Source: Flaviflexus huanghaiensis
Lineage (GTDB): Bacteria; Actinomycetota; Actinomycetes; Actinomycetales; Actinomycetaceae
NCBI RefSeq assembly: GCF_014118685.1
Contig: NZ_JACFAK010000008.1
Span: forward strand, 1 to 64,000
DNA: 64,000 bases
Reading direction: 5' to 3'
Shown: piece by piece, positions 54,815-64,000 of the stretch
Position numbering within the stretch: position 1 is the first letter of the stretch
Layout of the letters: the number at the start of each line of letters is the position of its first letter
The notes under the pieces: generated by a model
Databases searched by the model: none
What the model saw: the letters and a program-made list of their open reading frames with translations, nothing else
Told to the model about the DNA's origin: nothing
Made by a program: the position numbers and the translations under genes

Positions 54815-55915
54815 ATGGCACATCAATGGCAGGGCATCATCCGGGAGTACCGCGATCGACTCCCGTTCGGTGACGAGGATCCGGTTGTCACGCTCTACGA
54901 GGGTGGAACACCGCTCGTGCCAGCCCCGCGCCTGTCGGAACGTGTGGGCGCTGACGTTCACGTCAAGGTCGAGGGTATGAACCCGACGGGCTCCTTCAAG
55001 GACCGCGGAATGACGTCGGCAGTGTCGAAGGTGAAGGCGGACGAAACGGAAATCATCGCGTGCGCCTCGACCGGTAATACGTCGGCGTCCGCTGCCGCTT
55101 ATGCGGTCGCGGCAGGATTGCAGTGCGCCGTCATCCTCCCCGCGGGCAAGATCGCGGCGGGAAAGCTCGCCCAGGCGATCGTTCATGGCGCCCAGCTTGT
55201 CGCGGTTGATGGGAACTTCGATGATTGCCTGCGGATTACTCGCGAGTTGACGGAGGCCTACCCGGTCGATCTCGTCAACTCCGTCAATCCCTACCGTCTC
55301 CAGGGACAAAAGACAGCGGCATTCGAGATCGTTGACGCCCTCGGTCGCGCCCCTGACATTCATGTCCTCCCAGTCGGGAACGCTGGCAACATCACGGCGT
55401 ACTGGATGGGCTACTGCGAGTATGCGGGCAGGACAACGCTGGCGAGCTTTGACGACTCGGCGTTGCACATGGAGCCCGTGTCCGAATCTGTTCCGCAGAT
55501 GTGGGGGTTCCAAGCATGGAACTCTGCCCCGCTCGTACTTGGACAGCCGGTCGAGGATCCCGAGACTATTGCGACCGCCATCCGCATCGGCAACCCAGCG
55601 TCGTGGATGTACGCCGAAGAGGCGCGGGACCGGTCCGGCGGCCTCATCGACCGCGTGACAGACGAAGAGATTCTTGAAGCCCAGGCGATCCTAGCGGCCG
55701 AAGTTGGCGTGTTCGTCGAACCGGCCTCCGCAGCCTCCGTTGCCGGACTCATGAAGACAGCCGCGGCAGGCGGCGTCCCCGAAGGGGCGACGGTCGTCTG
55801 CACGGTGACCGGTAACGGACTCAAGGACACGGCGACCGCACTCGCTGGACGCGATGTCGACCCGGATGTCATCGCACCCTCTCTCGATGACGCAGTTCGG
55901 ATCCTGGGGCTGTAA
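54815..55915 (+). CDS. thrC: threonine synthase
   Basis: PLP enzyme of fold type II, 366 aa, of the shorter ThrC class. The PLP lysine is in [11 protein letters not shown] (about residue 63), with [16 protein letters not shown] as the substrate loop and [16 protein letters not shown] as the phosphate-binding loop. The start follows the hom stop without a gap and the stop overlaps the thrB ATG (TAATG). Confidence 0.95.
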   Translation: MAHQWQGIIREYRDRLPFGDEDPVVTLYEGGTPLVPAPRLSERVGADVHVKVEGMNPTGSFKDRGMTSAVSKVKADETEIIACASTGNTSASAAAYAVAAGLQCAVILPAGKIAAGKLAQAIVHGAQLVAVDGNFDDCLRITRELTEAYPVDLVNSVNPYRLQGQKTAAFEIVDALGRAPDIHVLPVGNAGNITAYWMGYCEYAGRTTLASFDDSALHMEPVSESVPQMWGFQAWNSAPLVLGQPVEDPETIATAIRIGNPASWMYAEEARDRSGGLIDRVTDEEILEAQAILAAEVGVFVEPASAASVAGLMKTAAAGGVPEGATVVCTVTGNGLKDTATALAGRDVDPDVIAPSLDDAVRILGL

Positions 55916-56805
55916 TGCGGCCGGTCGTCGAAACCCTGCGCGTACGCGTCCCCGCGACGTCCGGTAATCTCGGTCCGGGCTTTGACTGCCTCGGCATGGC
56001 GCACGGCATCTACGACGAAGTCGACGCAACGCTCATTGCGGGCACGTCGACAGTCGAGATTCTCGGCGAGGGTCAGGACGAGCTACCGACGGACGATTCC
56101 CATCTCATCGTCCGTGCCATGCAGCGCGGATTCGAGTTCGCTGGGATGCCCAATGCGGGCGTGCGGATGACGTGCAGGAATAGCATCTCCCAGTCGCGTG
56201 GCCTCGGTTCGTCGGCCGCGGCGGTTGTCGCTGGGCTCACGCTTGCGGCGGGCTTCGCTGGGCGCCCAGAGGCGTTCGGCAAAGCCGAGGTGCTCACACT
56301 CGCTACTGAGTTCGAAGGACACCCTGACAATGCGGCGCCAGCCGTCTACGGCGGTGCTGTCATCGCATGGTCGGAGTCCGGACGTGCGCACGCGGCGAGC
56401 CTCGACATCCACCCGGAGCTTCGCACGACACTGCTTGTGCCCCGCGAGGTACTGTCGACAGCGACGGCCCGGGCGGCCCTCCCTGTCTCCGTCCCGCATG
56501 TCGATGCGGCGTTCAACGCCGCTCGGACAGCGCTCCTCGTTCACGCGCTCGCCAAGGATGTCGACCTGCTCTATGAGGCGACTCGCGATCGCCTGCATCA
56601 GGAGTATCGATCGGCTTCGATGCCTGCGACAGCCGAGGTTCTCGATGCATTGCGGGCGGCGGGATGGCCTGCGGTTGTCTCGGGCGCGGGTCCTTCAATT
56701 CTTGTGCTCGACGAACTTGATCCCCACACGTGCCGGATTCTCGAGTCACGCGGATTTGCGGTGACAACCCCCGGATTGGGTCGCGGCGCACACATTGTTG
56801 ATTGA
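55915..56805 (+). CDS. thrB: homoserine kinase
   Basis: GHMP-family kinase, 296 aa. N-terminal VRVPATSGNLGPGFDCLGMAHG, the ATP loop SQSRGLGSSAAAVVAGL, and EFEGHPDNAAPAVYGGAV are present, with the C-terminal motif VVSGAGPSILVL. The gene order hom-thrC-thrB puts the kinase last although it acts before ThrC. Confidence 0.95.
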   Translation: MRPVVETLRVRVPATSGNLGPGFDCLGMAHGIYDEVDATLIAGTSTVEILGEGQDELPTDDSHLIVRAMQRGFEFAGMPNAGVRMTCRNSISQSRGLGSSAAAVVAGLTLAAGFAGRPEAFGKAEVLTLATEFEGHPDNAAPAVYGGAVIAWSESGRAHAASLDIHPELRTTLLVPREVLSTATARAALPVSVPHVDAAFNAARTALLVHALAKDVDLLYEATRDRLHQEYRSASMPATAEVLDALRAAGWPAVVSGAGPSILVLDELDPHTCRILESRGFAVTTPGLGRGAHIVD

Positions 56806-57001
56806 GGATGCAGGTGAGTGGTTTTACCTGGTAGGGTGAGGCCATCACCGGTTTTCAGTGACATGTGGCTCTGCCCATGCGCGGTGATTTCTAAGCGCTT
56901 CAGCTTGGGCGACAGATCAAAATTTTCTCTCCCTAATTCTGCGCTGACGAACCATTTGACATTCCGCCCCGCTTCTATGCGGGTACTGAGGAAGGAACCT
57001 C
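56806..57001 (+). promoter_or_regulatory. leader region of rho
   Basis: 196 bases without a gene between thrB and rho. A TTGACA at 56956-56961 lacks a -10 at correct distance. A TAGGGT at 56832-56837 could be a -10, which would give a leader of about 160 bases. A small hairpin (CCCGC at 56968-56972 with GCGGG at 56979-56983) sits just before the ribosome-binding site. Long leaders fit the known autoregulation of rho, but nothing specific can be shown. Confidence 0.35.
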
Positions 57002-58918
57002 GTGAGCGAAACTTCAACCGCTCCCCGCAAAGCTTTGACAGCAATGCGTCTCGGTGAGCTTCAAGAGCTCGCCTCCGACATGGGTCTCACCCTTGATTCC
57101 AAGGCCCGCCGTAATGACTACATCACCGCCATCCGTGAAGCCCGTACGTCGGGTTCTCCGAAGGCCGAATCTGAGGCGGCTGAACCCGCGAAGGCCGAAT
57201 CTGAGAAGCCCGAATCCGACAAGCGCGAAACCGTGAAAGACACAGCCGAGCCGAAGGAGCGCGCGAAGGATACGCCCGCGGGGTCCGCGAATGGCGAGAA
57301 CCGCCGCTCGGGGAGCCGCCGGGAGACAACCGGCCGCGGCCCGAAAGTCGAGCTCGATCTGCCAATGCCGGCGACGTCCGAGGAGACCGACGAGGAGCAC
57401 GAGCTGCCAGAGCAGAAACTCGCAGCACTCGAAGCGCTCGGCGAAGCAGCGTCACGCAGAGCTGAGGAATCCCATCGTCGCGAACGTGGGCGTCGCGGGG
57501 AGGGTGAATCGCGTCGTGGCGATCATGGTTCCCGCCCGGACGACAGCGAGAACGGCGATGCTCGCCGACAGGACACGGATTCTAGCGAAGACGAAGGCGA
57601 TAACCGCCGCAGGCGCGGGCGCAGAGAGCGCACCGGTCGTCGCGACAGCCGCCAGCGCGACAATCGTGGCGATCGCAGCGATAACCGGCAGGACCGCCAG
57701 CGCCAGAGCGACAGCGAATCTGACTTCAACGATCAGGTGAAGGACGGCGACGTCCTGCTCAAAGTCGCCGGCATTCTCGACATCGACGGAAACAATGCCT
57801 ACCTCCGCACCGCCGGCTACCTGCCGGGTGCGAACGATGCCTACGTCTCCCAAGCCCTTATTAAGCGCAACAAGTTGCGCCGCGGCGACGCCATCGTCGG
57901 GGCTGTACGTGATCTGGGTGAATCCTCGGGCGGTGGCGGTGGCGGGGGCCGCGGTGGTTCGCGCCAGCGTCACAAGTACAACCCGCTTGTTCAGATCGAT
58001 TCAGTCAACGGTCTTAACCTTGACCAGCTGGCACAGCGTCCCGAGTTCGGGAAGCTGACCCCGCTCTACCCGAACGAGATGCTCCGCATGGAGACGTCGC
58101 CGAAGGCGATCACCCCCAGGGTTATCGACCTCGTCGCCCCGATCGGTAAGGGCCAGCGCGGCCTCATCGTGTCGCCGCCGAAGGCTGGCAAGACGATGAT
58201 CATGCAACAGATGGCGAACGCGATCGCAATCAACAACCCCGATGTTCACCTCATGGTTGTCCTCGTCGATGAGCGTCCCGAAGAGGTCACCGACATGCAG
58301 CGCATGGTCAAGGGTGAGGTCATCGCCTCGACCTTCGACCGGCCCGCCTCCGAACATACGGTCGTCGCTGAGCTCGCCATTGAACGCGCCAAGCGGCTCG
58401 TTGAGCTTGGCCAGGATGTCGTCGTCCTCCTCGACTCCATCACCCGCCTCGGTCGCGCCTACAACCTCGCGGCTCCCGCGTCGGGCAGGATCCTATCCGG
58501 CGGTGTTGACGCTGGTGCGCTCTACCCGCCGAAGCGGTTCTTCGGTGCTGCCCGCAATGTTGAAGAAGGCGGATCCCTGACGATTCTCGCATCGGCGCTT
58601 GTCGAAACGGGTTCGAAAATGGATGAGGTCATCTTCGAAGAATTTAAGGGCACCGGCAACATGGAGTTGCGTTTGTCCAGGCAGCTCGCTGACCGCAGGA
58701 TCTTCCCTGCCGTCGACGTTAACGCCTCCGGCACGCGCCGCGAAGAACTGCTGTTTAGCCCGGAGGAGCTCAAGATTGTCTGGCAGCTTCGCCGCGCGCT
58801 CGGCACACTCGAGGTCCAGGAGGCATCCGATTTCCTCCTCGGCAGGCTTCGCAAGACCGAATCAAATGGCGAGTTCCTTATGATGATCGCCAAGAACATG
58901 CAGCAGGCTGGAGAGTAG
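57002..58918 (+). CDS. rho: transcription termination factor Rho
   Basis: RNA-dependent hexameric ATPase. A Rho-N domain (about 15-48) is followed by a long actinobacterial insertion rich in Arg, Asp, Glu and Gly (about 55-245) that supplies extra RNA-binding capacity. Then come the cold-shock-like RNA-binding domain with a Gly-rich insertion (SSGGGGGGGRGGS near 305-318) and the ATPase core: PPKAGKTMIMQQMANAI (Walker A), VVLVDERPEEVTDM, LLDSITRLGRAYN and the C-terminal LSRQLADRRIFPAVD. 638 aa. GTG start with GAGGAAGGA upstream. The 196-base leader is discussed separately. Confidence 0.95.
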   Translation: MSETSTAPRKALTAMRLGELQELASDMGLTLDSKARRNDYITAIREARTSGSPKAESEAAEPAKAESEKPESDKRETVKDTAEPKERAKDTPAGSANGENRRSGSRRETTGRGPKVELDLPMPATSEETDEEHELPEQKLAALEALGEAASRRAEESHRRERGRRGEGESRRGDHGSRPDDSENGDARRQDTDSSEDEGDNRRRRGRRERTGRRDSRQRDNRGDRSDNRQDRQRQSDSESDFNDQVKDGDVLLKVAGILDIDGNNAYLRTAGYLPGANDAYVSQALIKRNKLRRGDAIVGAVRDLGESSGGGGGGGRGGSRQRHKYNPLVQIDSVNGLNLDQLAQRPEFGKLTPLYPNEMLRMETSPKAITPRVIDLVAPIGKGQRGLIVSPPKAGKTMIMQQMANAIAINNPDVHLMVVLVDERPEEVTDMQRMVKGEVIASTFDRPASEHTVVAELAIERAKRLVELGQDVVVLLDSITRLGRAYNLAAPASGRILSGGVDAGALYPPKRFFGAARNVEEGGSLTILASALVETGSKMDEVIFEEFKGTGNMELRLSRQLADRRIFPAVDVNASGTRREELLFSPEELKIVWQLRRALGTLEVQEASDFLLGRLRKTESNGEFLMMIAKNMQQAGE

Positions 58919-58925
58919 CCTCACA

Positions 58926-58949
58926 GACCCGCCCCTTGCGGGGCGGGTC
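58926..58949 (+). terminator. terminator of rho
   Basis: Perfect 10-bp stem (58926-58935 with 58940-58949, arm GACCCGCCCC) and a TTGC loop, seven bases after the stop. No U-run. Confidence 0.75.
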
Positions 58950-59063
58950 CGCACAGCACGATAATTACCTGACGGCTTCCGGTTCACCGGTCTGAGCAGC
59001 GGCGCGTGACGATTCACTCGCCTGGACAGGACCCGGGGCGACAACGATCCAAGGAGAAATCTC

Positions 59064-59276
59064 ATGAAGCAGGGAATCCACCCCGAATACTTTGTCACCG
59101 AGGTCACCTGCACCTGTGGCAACAAGTTCACGACGCGCTCGACCGTTAAGTCCGGCGAGATCCGCGCCGATGTGTGCTCGGCCTGCCACCCGTTCTACAC
59201 CGGAAAGCAGAAGATTCTCGACACCGGTGGCCGCGTTGCCCGCTTCGAGGCACGCTACGGCAAGCGGAAGAAGTAG
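59064..59276 (+). CDS. rpmE: 50S ribosomal protein L31 (zinc-binding type)
   Basis: 70-residue bL31. Four zinc ligands are present: Cys16 and Cys18 in TCTCGN, and Cys38 and Cys41 in [15 protein letters not shown]. This is the zinc-containing form, as opposed to the Cys-free paralogue made under zinc limitation. The ATG has AAGGAG upstream. Confidence 0.96.
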   Translation: MKQGIHPEYFVTEVTCTCGNKFTTRSTVKSGEIRADVCSACHPFYTGKQKILDTGGRVARFEARYGKRKK

Positions 59277-59286
59277 CTTTGCGATA

Positions 59287-59315
59287 GGGCGCCGGCGAGT
59301 ATCTCGCCGGCGCCC
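59287..59315 (+). terminator. terminator of rpmE
   Basis: Perfect 13-bp stem (59287-59299 with 59303-59315) and a 3-base loop TAT, ten bases after the stop. Very GC-rich; weak T content after it. Confidence 0.75.
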
Positions 59316-59349
59316 TCCCGTATCGTCCAAACCGAGGTGAGGAACCCCC

Positions 59350-60444
59350 ATGAGCCAGTCAGTCCCCGAGCAGATGCTCGCTGAGTTCTTGAAGATCGAA
59401 GGGCAGATGGCGTCGCCCGAGGTGCTGTCCAGCCCAGATAAGCTTCGTTCACTCGGCAGGCGCTATGCGGAGCTCGGGCGCGTTGTTCGGGTCTACCGCG
59501 AATGGTTGACTGCCCGAGACGATCTGGCGGAGGCGAAGGAGATCGTTGACCTCGGAGGGGAGGACGGTGAACTGTTCGCCGCCGAGGTACCCGGGTTAGA
59601 GAAGAGGTTCGACGAACTCGATGAGGAACTCAAGGACGTTCTCATCCCGCGCGACCCGGACGATTCCCGCGACGTGATCCTCGAGGTCAAGGCAGGGGAG
59701 GGCGGTGAGGAATCGGCGCTGTTCGCAGGCGATCTCTTACGCATGTACATGCGCTTTGCGGAGACCAAGGGCTGGCAGACGCAGGTCCTGTCCGCGACAG
59801 AATCTGATCTGGGCGGCTACAAGGTTGTCCAGATCGCTATCAAGAGTCCCCAGCCGCCCGAGGACCCGGCGGACGGCGTGTGGGCGCACCTCAAGTATGA
59901 AGCTGGCGTCCATCGCGTTCAGCGAGTGCCCGTCACCGAGTCCCAGGGCCGCATCCATACGTCGGCTGCCGGTGTGCTTGTGTTCCCCGAGGTTGACGAC
60001 CCGGGCGAGGTCGAGATCGACCCAAACGACCTGCGCATCGATGTCTACCGCTCCTCCGGTCCCGGCGGACAGTCCGTTAACACGACCGACTCTGCCGTCC
60101 GCATCACCCACGTCCCGACCGGCATCGTTGTCTCCATGCAGGACGAGAAGTCCCAACACAAGAACCGGGACGCCGCCATGCGGGTGCTTCGCGCCAGGCT
60201 ACTCGCTGCTAAGCAAGAGGAGGCCGCCGCCGAGGAGGCGGCGCACCGCCGCACCCAGGTCCGCACTGTCGACCGGTCGGAGCGGATCCGCACGTACAAC
60301 TTCCCCGAGAACCGGGTCTCCGATCATCGGACGGGTTTCAAGGCGTACAACCTTGACACGGTCCTCGGCGGGGAACTCGGCCCCGTCATCGACTCCGCAC
60401 GCGAACTGGACGAGCGCGAGCGCATGGAGCACGCGGGGGAGTGA
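59350..60444 (+). CDS. prfA: peptide chain release factor 1
   Basis: Class I release factor for UAA and UAG. The codon-recognition tripeptide PxT is PVT (in [16 protein letters not shown]) and the hydrolysis motif GGQ is in [20 protein letters not shown]. 364 aa. GAGGTGAGG precedes the ATG. Its stop overlaps the prmC GTG (GTGA); PrmC methylates the GGQ glutamine of this protein, so the coupling makes sense. Confidence 0.96.
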   Translation: MSQSVPEQMLAEFLKIEGQMASPEVLSSPDKLRSLGRRYAELGRVVRVYREWLTARDDLAEAKEIVDLGGEDGELFAAEVPGLEKRFDELDEELKDVLIPRDPDDSRDVILEVKAGEGGEESALFAGDLLRMYMRFAETKGWQTQVLSATESDLGGYKVVQIAIKSPQPPEDPADGVWAHLKYEAGVHRVQRVPVTESQGRIHTSAAGVLVFPEVDDPGEVEIDPNDLRIDVYRSSGPGGQSVNTTDSAVRITHVPTGIVVSMQDEKSQHKNRDAAMRVLRARLLAAKQEEAAAEEAAHRRTQVRTVDRSERIRTYNFPENRVSDHRTGFKAYNLDTVLGGELGPVIDSARELDERERMEHAGE

Positions 60445-61250
60445 CCTGGCGAGAGTTACAGCGAGAAGCCGCCCGGATCCTCACTGACGCTGGCGTCGAC
60501 TCGCCCGAGGCGGACGCGCGACTGCTTGCAGAGCACGTCGCCGGAAGCCACCCGATCCTCGCACCCGACCCGACGGACGCTCAGGCTCACGAGTATCTTC
60601 GCCTCATCGACCAGCGCAAGCAGCGAGTGCCTCTTCAACACCTGACCGGAGTCATGCACTTCCGCAACATTGAATTGCCTGCCGAGCCGGGAGTCTTCAT
60701 CGTTCGGCCCGAGACGGAGATCGTCGCCGGGGCGGCGATCGACGCGGCGCGTGCGGCAGGACCGGCTCCGCTCGTCGTCGACCTCTGCACGGGCTCTGGC
60801 GCCATCGCGATCGCAGTCGCTGATGAGGTTCCAGGGGCGCGGATCGTTGCCGTCGAACTGGAGGACAACGCTTACGCGGCAGCGAGCACGAACGCGGCCC
60901 CGTACGGTATCGACGTTCGGCAGGGTGACGCCCGAACCGCATGCGAAGATCTGCTCGGAACGGTCGACGTCGTCGTATCCAACCCGCCCTATGTCCCGCC
61001 GTCCACCGTGCCGGCAGAAGTTCTGGCGGACCCGCACGCGGCGCTATGGGGAGGCGGAGACGATGGTCTCGACCTGCCGGGCGCTCTCGTCACCCGCGCA
61101 CGCCATCTACTCAAGCCGGGAGGAGTGCTCATCATGGAGCACGACGAATCCCAGGGCCCGGCCCTCGTTGCATGTGCGAGGGCGCTCGGTATGACAGCGA
61201 CAACAGGGACTGACCTCGGTGGCAGGCCCCGGTATCTGCACGCGATGTGA
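60441..61250 (+). CDS. prmC: peptide chain release factor N5-glutamine methyltransferase
   Basis: SAM-dependent methyltransferase for the GGQ glutamine of release factors. SAM motif [28 protein letters not shown] and the catalytic [10 protein letters not shown] are clear. The N-terminal helical domain includes [18 protein letters not shown]. 269 aa. GTG start overlapping the prfA stop by four bases. Confidence 0.94.
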   Translation: MTWRELQREAARILTDAGVDSPEADARLLAEHVAGSHPILAPDPTDAQAHEYLRLIDQRKQRVPLQHLTGVMHFRNIELPAEPGVFIVRPETEIVAGAAIDAARAAGPAPLVVDLCTGSGAIAIAVADEVPGARIVAVELEDNAYAAASTNAAPYGIDVRQGDARTACEDLLGTVDVVVSNPPYVPPSTVPAEVLADPHAALWGGGDDGLDLPGALVTRARHLLKPGGVLIMEHDESQGPALVACARALGMTATTGTDLGGRPRYLHAM

Positions 61251-61263
61251 GAAGCTAGGACCC

Positions 61264-61902
61264 GTGGATATCCGAGACTGCATAACAGACAGCGGGGCGC
61301 TCGATGCGGCCTCGGTCGCCATCTCGAACGGCCGACTCATCGTCCTTCCGACCGACACCGTCTACGGGATCGGAGCAGACTCCTTCAATCCCGCAGCGGT
61401 GGCAAACCTTCTCGCTGCGAAGGGCCGCGGCAGGCAGATGCCGCCGCCGGTGCTCGTTGGAACGAAGGAGACTGCAGAGGCACTCGCGGAGGAATTCCCC
61501 GACGCGGCACGCACCCTCATCGACACGTTCTGGCCGGGCGCCCTCACCATTATTGTCATGGCGCAGCCGTCACTCTCCTGGGACTTGGGGGAGACGGCAG
61601 GAACAGTCGCATTGCGAATGCCTGATTCGAAGCCCGCGCTTGATCTTCTCCAGCGCACCGGACCACTTGCGGTCTCGTCGGCGAACAAGACGGGACAGCC
61701 GGCAGCGCTCACGATCGATGAGGCGGCTGACATGCTCGGAGACGCGGTGTCGCTGTACCTCGACGCAGGCAAGGCGGGCGGTGGAGTGGCCTCGACAATC
61801 GTCGACCTTACCGCCACTCCGTACCGGATCGTCCGTCAGGGAGCCATCCCCCGGGAGGACATTGCGGCCGTCATCGATCTCGAGGATCCCGGCGAGCCGT
61901 GA
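61264..61902 (+). CDS. tsaC: L-threonylcarbamoyladenylate synthase (TsaC/Sua5)
   Basis: YrdC-domain enzyme for the t6A tRNA modification. GRLIVLPTDTVYGIGADSFN (about residues 22-41), the RTLIDTFWPGALTIIV stretch, VALRMPD and AVSSANKTGQPA are typical. The start is GTG at 61264, 13 bases after the prmC stop with TAGGA upstream; the product is 212 aa. It has no C-terminal Sua5 domain. Its stop overlaps the next start as GTGA. Confidence 0.92.
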   Translation: MDIRDCITDSGALDAASVAISNGRLIVLPTDTVYGIGADSFNPAAVANLLAAKGRGRQMPPPVLVGTKETAEALAEEFPDAARTLIDTFWPGALTIIVMAQPSLSWDLGETAGTVALRMPDSKPALDLLQRTGPLAVSSANKTGQPAALTIDEAADMLGDAVSLYLDAGKAGGGVASTIVDLTATPYRIVRQGAIPREDIAAVIDLEDPGEP

Positions 61903-62987
61903 GGGTCTATCTCCTCGTCATGCTGATCGCCGCGGCCGTCACCTACATCATGGTGCCTGTCGTCCGAAGGGTCGCATTGGCGACAGGAGCGATTACCCAG
62001 GTGAGAGACCGCGACGTGCACACGGTGCCGGTCCCGCGGCTGGGAGGGGTTGCCATGCTCATCGGGCTCGCCTCCTCCTTCGCGGTGGCAAGCCAGATCC
62101 CCTTCCTCGAACAGGAATTTGCGGCGGGCTCGCCAGCATGGGGGATCCTCATGGGCGCGTCTCTCATGTGCCTCATCGGCGTCATCGACGACGTGTGGGA
62201 GCTCGATTGGTATGCGAAGCTGGCGGGCGAGGTTCTCGCCGCCGGAGTCATGGCCTGGCAGGGAGTCCAATTCGTGTCCGTCCCTATCTGGGGCCTGACC
62301 GTCGGCTCGACCAGACTGACGCTATTCCTCACCATTGTTGTTGTCGTCATCGTCGCGAACGCCATTAATTTCGTCGACGGGCTCGACGGTCTCGCGGCAG
62401 GCGTCGTCGGCATCGCTGGTGCGGGCTTCTTTGTCTACACGTACATGCTGACGAGAGAGACGTCGCCCGGTGACTACTCATCCGTGGCCGTTATTGTCGT
62501 CGCAGCGCTGGTCGGCATATGTCTGGGCTTCCTCCCGCACAACTACAACCCCGCAACCATCTTCATGGGTGACTCGGGTGCCCTCATGCTCGGGCTCATT
62601 TGCGCGGCGGCTGGCATCGTCGTGACCGGGCAGATCGACCCCGGCATCACGACATCGCGCCAGATCCCGGCGTTCATGCCCATCCTTGTTCCCATCGGTA
62701 TTCTCGTCATCCCCTTGCTCGACTTCGCGTTTGCGGTGCTCCGTCGCATGTCTAAGGGACTATCGCCGTTTGCGGCCGACTCCGGCCATCTGCACCACAG
62801 ACTCCTGCGTGCCGGTAACTCTCACCGCGGCGCCGTTCAGGTCATTTATGCCTGGTCTGCTGTTTTTACTTTTGTCGCCGTCGGGCTCGCCGTTTTCCCA
62901 CCGGCACCGGTCCTGGTTGCCGGGGTGGCCGGCACTCTCGCGGCTCTCATCTATACGAGATATGAGATGAGGGGGGTACCTCGATGA
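61899..62987 (+). CDS. WecA/TagO-type polyprenyl-phosphate sugar-1-phosphate transferase
   Basis: Integral membrane enzyme of the MraY/WecA family, about 10-11 helices, 362 aa. Motifs: VPRLGGVAML, IDDVWELDWYAKLAGEV, NAINFVDGLDGLAAG, NYNPATIFMGDSGALMLG and the cytoplasmic HLHHRLLRAG. In mycobacteria the gene at this place (Rv1302, wecA/rfe) transfers GlcNAc-1-phosphate to decaprenyl phosphate to start cell-wall linker synthesis, so the same is likely here. The stop overlaps the atpI start. Confidence 0.92.
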   Translation: MRVYLLVMLIAAAVTYIMVPVVRRVALATGAITQVRDRDVHTVPVPRLGGVAMLIGLASSFAVASQIPFLEQEFAAGSPAWGILMGASLMCLIGVIDDVWELDWYAKLAGEVLAAGVMAWQGVQFVSVPIWGLTVGSTRLTLFLTIVVVVIVANAINFVDGLDGLAAGVVGIAGAGFFVYTYMLTRETSPGDYSSVAVIVVAALVGICLGFLPHNYNPATIFMGDSGALMLGLICAAAGIVVTGQIDPGITTSRQIPAFMPILVPIGILVIPLLDFAFAVLRRMSKGLSPFAADSGHLHHRLLRAGNSHRGAVQVIYAWSAVFTFVAVGLAVFPPAPVLVAGVAGTLAALIYTRYEMRGVPR

Positions 62988-63403
62988 TGAAAAAGAAGGA
63001 GAGGGAGCCCGGTCACGTCCCGAGCCTTGCGGAGACGTTCACGACCATCGCGAAACGGACCCTGGTCGGGTACGCCATCCTCGCCGCCGTCGGAGCCACC
63101 ATTGCAACCTTTTCCGCTGGTCGCGGGGTCGTGTGGGGCTTCCTGCTCGGGGTCGGTATCGCGGGTGCAGCCATGGGTCTCACAGTGGTCGTGATGATGT
63201 TCACAGAGAAGCGCTCTGGTGTCAGCGACATGGCGGCGTTGCTCGGCAGCTATATCGTCAAAATGATCATCCTATTCGTCGCCTTTGTCGGACTCAGAAG
63301 ATCGGACTTCTTTGACGGAACCGCGGTGTTGCTAGGATTTGTCGCTGCCATCATTGTGTCGCTGTCCGTCGACCTCTGGACAATCGCTCGTACGCGAGCA
63401 TAG
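62984..63403 (+). CDS. AtpI-like membrane protein
   Basis: 139 residues with four hydrophobic helices (about 27-45, 48-70, 84-105, 109-130), a basic N-terminus, and AVGATIATFSAGRGVVWGFLLGVGIAG. It is in the position of mycobacterial Rv1303, the AtpI-like gene before atpB, and probably assists ATP synthase rotor assembly. Sequence conservation in this family is low. An ATG at 62987 is an alternative start. Confidence 0.75.
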   Translation: MMKKKEREPGHVPSLAETFTTIAKRTLVGYAILAAVGATIATFSAGRGVVWGFLLGVGIAGAAMGLTVVVMMFTEKRSGVSDMAALLGSYIVKMIILFVAFVGLRRSDFFDGTAVLLGFVAAIIVSLSVDLWTIARTRA

Positions 63404-63452
63404 GACTGAGGTCCCGTAGCCGATGTGGATCTGCCAGCATTCTGTGGGCAAA

Positions 63453-63458
63453 TAAGTT
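63453..63458 (+). promoter_or_regulatory. possible -10 element of atpB
   Basis: TAAGTT ends seven bases before the GTG at 63466. It is the only support for that start other than the reading frame, since no ribosome-binding site is present. Confidence 0.25.
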
Positions 63459-63465
63459 ACGATAA

Positions 63466-64000
63466 GTGCCGTCCGCTTGGGCGAGACCGCTCTGTGCCGA
63501 GTATGGCTATCGCCCATCCACCACTCACGTTCTCCTGGGGGCCATTCTGTTCGCAAACGCCTCGTTTGAGCTTGCCGCCCAGTTCGGGCGCCTTGCCGCT
63601 GCCGCAGAGGAATCCGGCTTCCACGCGCCCACGTTGGACGAGTTCTTCCCGGAGCCCTACCTGTTCGAGGGAACGCCGTTCGCTATCAACCGGATCATCA
63701 TGGCGCGGCTTATTGCGGTCGCTGTTCTCGCGACGATCGGTATCCTCTACGCCCGGCGCGCCAAGCTCGTCCCGGGCCGATCCCAGGCCGCCTTCGAGTT
63801 TGTTCTTGACTTCATCCGCCAGTCGATCGGCCACGAAGTCATTGGTGAAGAGAAGGCCGCTCGATATTTGCCCGCGCTCGCCACCCTCTTCCTCGGCGTC
63901 TTCTTCATGAACATCACGGGCATCGTCCCGGGGCTTCACATCGCCTCGACGTCGCTTGTTGGCATGCCGATCGTCTATGCGCTGTTCGCGTATGTCATGT
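63466..64000 (+). CDS. atpB: ATP synthase F0 subunit a, partial (runs off the window)
   Basis: Only the N-terminal 178 residues are in the window; the frame is open at base 64000. SGFHAPTLDEFFPEPYLFEGTPFAINRIIMARLIAVAV and FFMNITGIVPGLHIASTSLVGMPIVYALFAYVM match actinobacterial AtpB up to about helix 3. The proton-channel arginine is beyond the end. An in-frame TAA lies at 63463-63465 and the only ATG/GTG/TTG before the conserved part is the GTG at 63466. It adds about 50 residues (MPSAWARPLCAEYGY and on) that I do not recognise, so a start at a later CTG cannot be excluded. Confidence 0.85.
   Translation, partial: MPSAWARPLCAEYGYRPSTTHVLLGAILFANASFELAAQFGRLAAAAEESGFHAPTLDEFFPEPYLFEGTPFAINRIIMARLIAVAVLATIGILYARRAKLVPGRSQAAFEFVLDFIRQSIGHEVIGEEKAARYLPALATLFLGVFFMNITGIVPGLHIASTSLVGMPIVYALFAYVM

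Noticed and set aside
56956-56961. TTGACA as the -35 of rho
   Set aside because: No -10-like hexamer lies 15-19 bases downstream; the region there is GCGGGT and similar.
63425-63910. 161-residue frame at the start of atpB
   Set aside because: It overlaps atpB in another frame and is Ser/Arg/Pro-rich; the AtpB frame has clear family motifs.

Overview
The window is a gene-dense, GC-rich stretch of core chromosome from an actinobacterium. The evidence is gene content and order: DUF4229 beside menA, an OdhA/Kgd-type E2-E1 fusion, a SigH/SigR-RsrA pair followed by the 24-residue ribosomal protein bL37, rsgA-aroA-hisN, a BldC-like regulator, DUF6459 beside secA, and the order argS-lysA-hom-thrC-thrB-rho-rpmE-prfA-prmC-tsaC-wecA-atpI-atpB known from Mycobacterium. 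A full complex I plus menaquinone genes indicates a respiring organism. A member of Actinomycetaceae or a related family is my inference; the sequence alone does not fix the genus.

Layout. 0.1-1.2 kb: small membrane proteins. 1.2-11.8 kb: menaquinone genes menA-menE-menB (minus), menC-menD (plus), an HtrA-like protease, menF (minus), menG and a MenJ-like reductase (plus). 11.9-28.8 kb: the full nuoABCDEFGHIJKLMN operon with a long-chain polyprenyl diphosphate synthase coupled to its end. 28.9-36.8 kb: secA, DUF6459, a BldC-like regulator, DUF6912, hisN, rsgA, aroA and a DoxX protein. 37.2-40.8 kb: nagB-nagA, sigH-rsrA, bL37 and a TorD-like protein. 40.8-50.3 kb: a degenerate SGNH protein, odhA, two CNNM/CorC proteins, an M23 peptidase, a GDPD and tRNA-Arg. 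50.5-64 kb: argS, lysA, the threonine genes, rho, rpmE, prfA, prmC, tsaC, wecA, atpI and the start of atpB, which runs off the window.

Functionally, most of the first 29 kb builds one respiratory module: quinone head group (Men), isoprenoid tail (polyprenyl synthase), tail reduction (MenJ-like) and the NADH dehydrogenase that uses the quinone. menH and menI are not in the window. Genes inside operons overlap by 1-8 bases (ATGA, GTGA, TGATG), and this fixes several starts.

I found no mobile element, CRISPR array, defence island or new multi-gene system. The most notable observations are: loss of all four N7 iron-sulfur cluster ligands in NuoG; an apparent CTG start for aroA overlapping the upstream stop as CTGA; a GGAAT-N18-GTT promoter in front of sigH; paired GTAC-N3-GTAC sites between the BldC-like and DUF6912 genes; and a recurring arrangement with a -10 hexamer six bases before the start codon, which suggests leaderless mRNAs.
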